Shown here: piece by piece, positions 14,636 through 17,498 of the stretch
How positions within the stretch are numbered: the stretch's first letter is position 1
Layout of the letters: each line of letters starts with the position of its first letter
Program-made: the position numbers and the translations under genes
The notes under the pieces: generated by a model
Told to the model about the DNA's origin: nothing
Database searches by the model: none
What the model saw: only the letters and a program-made list of their open reading frames with translations
DNA from: JAVVSK01 sp036654235
GTDB taxonomy: Bacteria; Bacillota; Clostridia; Christensenellales; CAG-138
NCBI GenBank assembly: GCA_036654235.1
Contig: JAVVSK010000024.1
Coordinates: 1 to 17,498 of the forward strand
DNA length: 17,498 bases
Direction: 5' to 3'

Positions 14636-16858
14636 ATGGAGAACGAATATCGAACGCCGAAAATTTGGATTTTAGTTGCTGTAATTTCGATCATAGTAAC
14701 ATTACTATTAGGGCATTTTTTTATTACTTCAGCCTCCGACGGGCTTTACCGCGAAGAAGTAGCTTATCTTGAAGAAATTTCAATAAAAAGTACCGATATT
14801 GTAAAAGCTGAGATAAATGGGTATTTTTCAACATTGGAGGCCTTAAGTACCGTTATAAGTTCTCAGGGTAGCTTAACAGTTGATTCTGCGCTGGCAATAA
14901 TGCGAAATGAAGCGGAAAGAGGATTTTTTAAGCGAATGGGCATTATTTTGCCTAACGGTATCGCTTATACAACCGATGGTTATAGGGAAGATTTTAATGA
15001 CAGGACATATTTTTATGAAGCGATGACTGGCAAAAATGCGGTTTCGGACTGTATTATCGATAAGATAGGCGGTGAGGAAATAAACGTATTTGCATCTCCT
15101 GTATATAAAAATAATATAATCGTTGGAGTAATCTTTGCCACAAAATCACAAAATATGCTTTCCGAATCTATGGTTATAGAGAGCTTCGGCGGGAAAGGGT
15201 ATTCCTATCTTATAACCGGAAACGGAACTCCCGTTATTAAAACTAACCATCCGGACAGCATAGGTGAATACTCTAATTTTTTTGATACTATGTTGGCAGA
15301 CGGTGCGACGAACGAAGAAGTTTCAGAACTAAGCAGCTGCATGTTTGCGCATGAAACGGGAGCCTTTGAATATATGCGGCATGGGATTAAGAAACAGATG
15401 TTTTATTCCCCCGTCGGGATAAACGATTGGTACGTTTTATCCGTCGTACCTTCAGAGGTTATTTCTTTGCAGTCCGATCAGCTTATACAGAATCTTGGCT
15501 TTTTGATATTACTCATGACAATACTCGCAATAGTCATTTCTTATCGCATGATACTTGTTTTTCGGTGTCATAATAAGCGCCTGCACCATATAGCATATAC
15601 AGATTCGGTAACGGGACATCCGAACTGGGCGGGCTTTAGGCTCGGAGCGGAGAAGCTGATTCGGGAAAATCCAAACAGAAAATACGCGATGATAGCCTTC
15701 GATATAAATAAATTTAAACTAATAAACGATTTGTTCGGTTATCAACGCGGAAACGAGATTCTCCAATTTACCGCCAATATATTAGCGCAAAGCATAGGGA
15801 AGGACGAGATATTTTGCCGCGCTGCCGCTGATTTATTTAATATCCTAATGATCTATGAAAATGACAATGAAATTCTTAAAAGACTGAAGCTAATAGAGGA
15901 TGAGTTGGAGGGCTGTATAGAGAATTATAAGCTTAAAATTTCGATTGGCATATGTACAGTAATAGAATCGGGGCTAGACGTTTCAGCGCGCAGCGATAAG
16001 GCTAATATCTCAAGGAATATAGCTAAAAAACAGAATACAATAAATTATCATTTTTTCGAGGACGAAAACCGAATTGAGCTTTTGCGCGAAAAAGAAATTG
16101 AGAATATTATGGATATGGCTCTGGAACAGGGGGAGTTTCAGGTTTATCTTCAGCCAAAGTACCTTTTAAAAACGGATAAGATCGTTGGAGCGGAGGCATT
16201 AGTGCGCTGGAAACGCCCGGAGTCGGGGCTTATTTTGCCTTGCGACTTTATTCCTCTTTTCGAGAAAAACGGATTTATTCGTAAGCTGGATATGTATATG
16301 TTCGAAAGCGTTTGCCGCCTTATATCCCGTTGGATGATTGAGTTTCCTAATGTTACTCCGCTTTCCGTCTCGGTTAATATCTCCCGCGCACACCTTTCTA
16401 ACCCGGATCTTTCTCTCGATTTACTTCGCATTGCCTCGTGCTACGGTGTTCCGCCCGCGCTTCTCGAAATAGAACTGACAGAAAGCGCAATTTTCGAAAA
16501 TGTTGACGATATGAGTGCGCTTATGGAACGCATAAAATTAGCAGGCTTTTTGATTTCTATCGACGATTTTGGAAGCGGTTATTCATCTCTTGCGTCGCTG
16601 AAATCCCTTTGCGCCGATATTGTAAAGATAGATAAGAGCTTTCTCGACGAGGCGGAGAATGATCAGCGCGGTAAAAGAATTATCTGTGGTATGGTTGATA
16701 TGATTAGAGACCTCGGTATGTTGACCGTTGCCGAGGGCGTTGAAACCCTAGATCAAAAGGAGTTTCTTAAGATTGCAGGTTGCGATATTATGCAAGGGTA
16801 TTATATGGCGAGACCTATGCCCGTTATAGACTTTGAAGCTCTCGTTTTTAAAAGTTGA
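14636..16858 (+). CDS. Membrane c-di-GMP phosphodiesterase: dCache sensor, degenerate GGDEF, EAL
   Basis: The 740-residue protein has a transmembrane helix at about 10-31, an extracytoplasmic dCache-type sensor (about 35-280, with DFNDRTYFYEAMTGK), a second helix at about 287-308, a GGDEF domain (about 320-480) and an EAL domain (about 490-735). In the GGDEF domain the metal/nucleotide half is kept (D356-I-N-K-F), but the catalytic loop is A-A-A-D-L-F at 396-401, so cyclase activity should be lost. The EAL domain keeps E520-A-L, NISRAHL, the E of ELTES, D643-D644-F-G-S-G-Y, the K of VKIDKSF, E700 in V-A-E-G-V-E-T, and QGYYMARP, so it should hydrolyse c-di-GMP. The degenerate GGDEF may bind GTP allosterically, as known in some relatives. 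The ligand of the sensor is unknown. It is monocistronic and intact. Confidence 0.94.
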   Translation: MENEYRTPKIWILVAVISIIVTLLLGHFFITSASDGLYREEVAYLEEISIKSTDIVKAEINGYFSTLEALSTVISSQGSLTVDSALAIMRNEAERGFFKRMGIILPNGIAYTTDGYREDFNDRTYFYEAMTGKNAVSDCIIDKIGGEEINVFASPVYKNNIIVGVIFATKSQNMLSESMVIESFGGKGYSYLITGNGTPVIKTNHPDSIGEYSNFFDTMLADGATNEEVSELSSCMFAHETGAFEYMRHGIKKQMFYSPVGINDWYVLSVVPSEVISLQSDQLIQNLGFLILLMTILAIVISYRMILVFRCHNKRLHHIAYTDSVTGHPNWAGFRLGAEKLIRENPNRKYAMIAFDINKFKLINDLFGYQRGNEILQFTANILAQSIGKDEIFCRAAADLFNILMIYENDNEILKRLKLIEDELEGCIENYKLKISIGICTVIESGLDVSARSDKANISRNIAKKQNTINYHFFEDENRIELLREKEIENIMDMALEQGEFQVYLQPKYLLKTDKIVGAEALVRWKRPESGLILPCDFIPLFEKNGFIRKLDMYMFESVCRLISRWMIEFPNVTPLSVSVNISRAHLSNPDLSLDLLRIASCYGVPPALLEIELTESAIFENVDDMSALMERIKLAGFLISIDDFGSGYSSLASLKSLCADIVKIDKSFLDEAENDQRGKRIICGMVDMIRDLGMLTVAEGVETLDQKEFLKIAGCDIMQGYYMARPMPVIDFEALVFKS

Positions 16859-16938
16859 TTTATAGCTTAAATCAAAAATATAAAAAAGTCTGGTACATTT
16901 TAAGCGACTGTGTCACAAGGGAAAACTAATTAACGCAA

Positions 16939-16998
16939 ACTGAATACGAAGAAATAGCTACTGAAATTTATTTTGGTAGCTATTTTTCTGTATTCAGT
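16939..16998. terminator. Long hairpin after the EAL gene (terminator, probably bidirectional)
   Basis: The arms 16939-16962 and 16975-16998 pair over 24 positions with one mismatch and three G-T wobbles; the loop is 12 bases. The inner stem AATAGCTAC/GTAGCTATT is followed by TTTTTCTG, so the inner part can act as an intrinsic terminator for the EAL gene. The outer 9-bp arms (ACTGAATAC/GTATTCAGT) extend beyond what a terminator needs and might be the ends of a small mobile repeat. The sequence 16859-16938 has no gene. Confidence 0.65.
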
Positions 16999-17025
16999 AA
17001 ATGTTGATATATTACTATAAAAATA

Positions 17026-17072
17026 TTGACTTTTACGCTTCTGTTTACTATAATAAGAAGCATAAAAGTCAA
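17026..17072. promoter_or_regulatory. Promoter embedded in a 17-bp inverted repeat (AbiE operator)
   Basis: TTGACT (17026-17031) and TATAAT (17049-17054) are 17 bases apart, forming a strong promoter. The arms 17026-17042 and 17056-17072 are inverted repeats matching at 16 of 17 positions, separated by 13 bases, so one arm covers the -35 and the other starts just after the -10. AbiEi antitoxins of type IV systems are known to repress their own operon by binding inverted repeats in the promoter and bending DNA. The placement here fits that model. Confidence 0.8.
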
Positions 17073-17090
17073 CATAACAGAGGTGAGAGT

Positions 17091-17498
17091 ATGAAGCAAT
17101 CTGAAATGATTTTAGAGTTGGCTATTCAAAATAAAGGTATTGTTACCGCATCTATGGTAAAAGAAAAGAATTTGATTTATGGTGTTATGAAAAATCTTTG
17201 TGACAATGGCAAGCTTGAAAAAACAAATAGTTTTGTATATATTTTNNNNNNNNNNATGATGAATTTATAAGCTTGCAAGGGAGATTTAAAAAGGGTATTT
17301 TTTCACACGAAACAGCCTTGTTTTTACACAACTTAACCGACAGAACACCAATAAAATTTCATATGACATTTCCTACAGGCTACAACCTAACAATGGCTAA
17401 AGCATTTAATGTGCAATGCCACCAAAACAAGGTAGATATTTATAGCACAGGAATTGTTAATGCAAACACCCCATTTGAAAATACAGTAAGAGTTTATT
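17091..17498 (+). CDS. abiEi: AbiEi-type antitoxin (type IV toxin-antitoxin / abortive infection), partial and gapped
   Basis: ATG 17091 follows AGAGGTGAG. The first 51 residues are a winged-helix domain (MKQSEMILELAIQNKGIVTA, then NGKLEKTNSFVYI). After the N-run, frame 2 continues through LQGRFKKGIFSHETALFLH, LTDRTPIKFHMTFPTGYN and TGIVNANTPFENT to the window edge without a stop. This is the AbiEi N-terminal domain plus the start of its effector-binding domain. AbiEi is a transcriptional repressor and antitoxin to the nucleotidyltransferase toxin AbiEii, whose gene would normally overlap its 3' end, outside this window. The pre- and post-gap frames differ only because ten N is a placeholder: a true gap of 2 mod 3 bases restores one frame. 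Local AT-richness suggests recent acquisition. Confidence 0.88.
17246..17255. other. Assembly gap (10 N)
   Basis: Ten N interrupt the AbiEi gene. The coding phase before the gap leaves two bases of a codon and after the gap resumes with the last two bases of a codon, so the real gap must be 2 mod 3 bases long. Ten does not fit, so the N-run length is nominal. The in-frame TAA at 17268-17270 after the gap is an artefact of this length. Confidence 0.95.

Noticed and set aside
16880..16938. Possible insertion-sequence end near GACTGTGTCACAAGGG
   Set aside because: It vaguely recalls some IS termini, but no matching inverted end or transposase is visible nearby.
1..17498. CRISPR array or riboswitch
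   Set aside because: No regularly spaced repeats and no recognisable riboswitch core were found in any intergenic stretch.

Overview
The window looks like a piece of a Clostridia-type (Firmicutes) chromosome. The evidence is the Asp23/Gls24 - DAK2 (FakA-like) - RecG gene order, a YitT-family membrane protein, strong GGAGG ribosome binding sites (two of them driving TTG starts), near-consensus sigma-A promoters, and matches to families common in clostridia. I cannot name a genus. A run of ten N (17246-17255) shows this is a draft assembly.

Region 1 (1-7203) is an acquired and decaying island. It opens with the N-terminus of a REP-associated tyrosine transposase that runs off the left edge, then a small gene remnant, then an arsenic/metalloid-type operon with a textbook promoter and operator. 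The operon order is arsR, an ArsP/UPF0718 permease, a ferredoxin-DUF2703 fusion with 27 cysteines, a membrane-anchored thioredoxin-like protein (frameshifted just before its CxxC motif), a CcdA-type thiol transporter, a small cytoplasmic thioredoxin-like protein, and an Acr3 arsenite pump. Acr3 is shattered by several indels, loses its C-terminal half, and is joined directly to a 5'-truncated IS630 transposase remnant. Two more broken genes follow: an amidase_6-type secreted hydrolase and a short ECF sigma factor. Together the intact genes suggest a thiol-redox relay (cytoplasmic thioredoxin to CcdA to outer thioredoxin) tied to a metalloid permease.

Region 2 (7204-16858) is intact core chromosome with no frameshifts. 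On the minus strand are yitT-like, and the asp23 - DAK2 - recG operon. On the plus strand are an M18 aminopeptidase with a 5'-leader hairpin and a strong terminator, tRNA-Pro(GGG) with its own promoter and terminator, and a membrane c-di-GMP protein (dCache sensor, degenerate GGDEF, intact EAL).

Region 3 (16859-17498) is AT-rich and accessory. A long hairpin ends the EAL gene, and a promoter lying inside a 17-bp inverted repeat drives an AbiEi-type antitoxin gene (type IV toxin-antitoxin / phage defence). That gene is interrupted by the assembly gap and cut by the window edge. I find no wholly unknown system. The best leads are the metalloid-redox cluster, the autoregulatory-looking AbiE operator, and the sharp boundary between decayed and intact DNA at about 7204.
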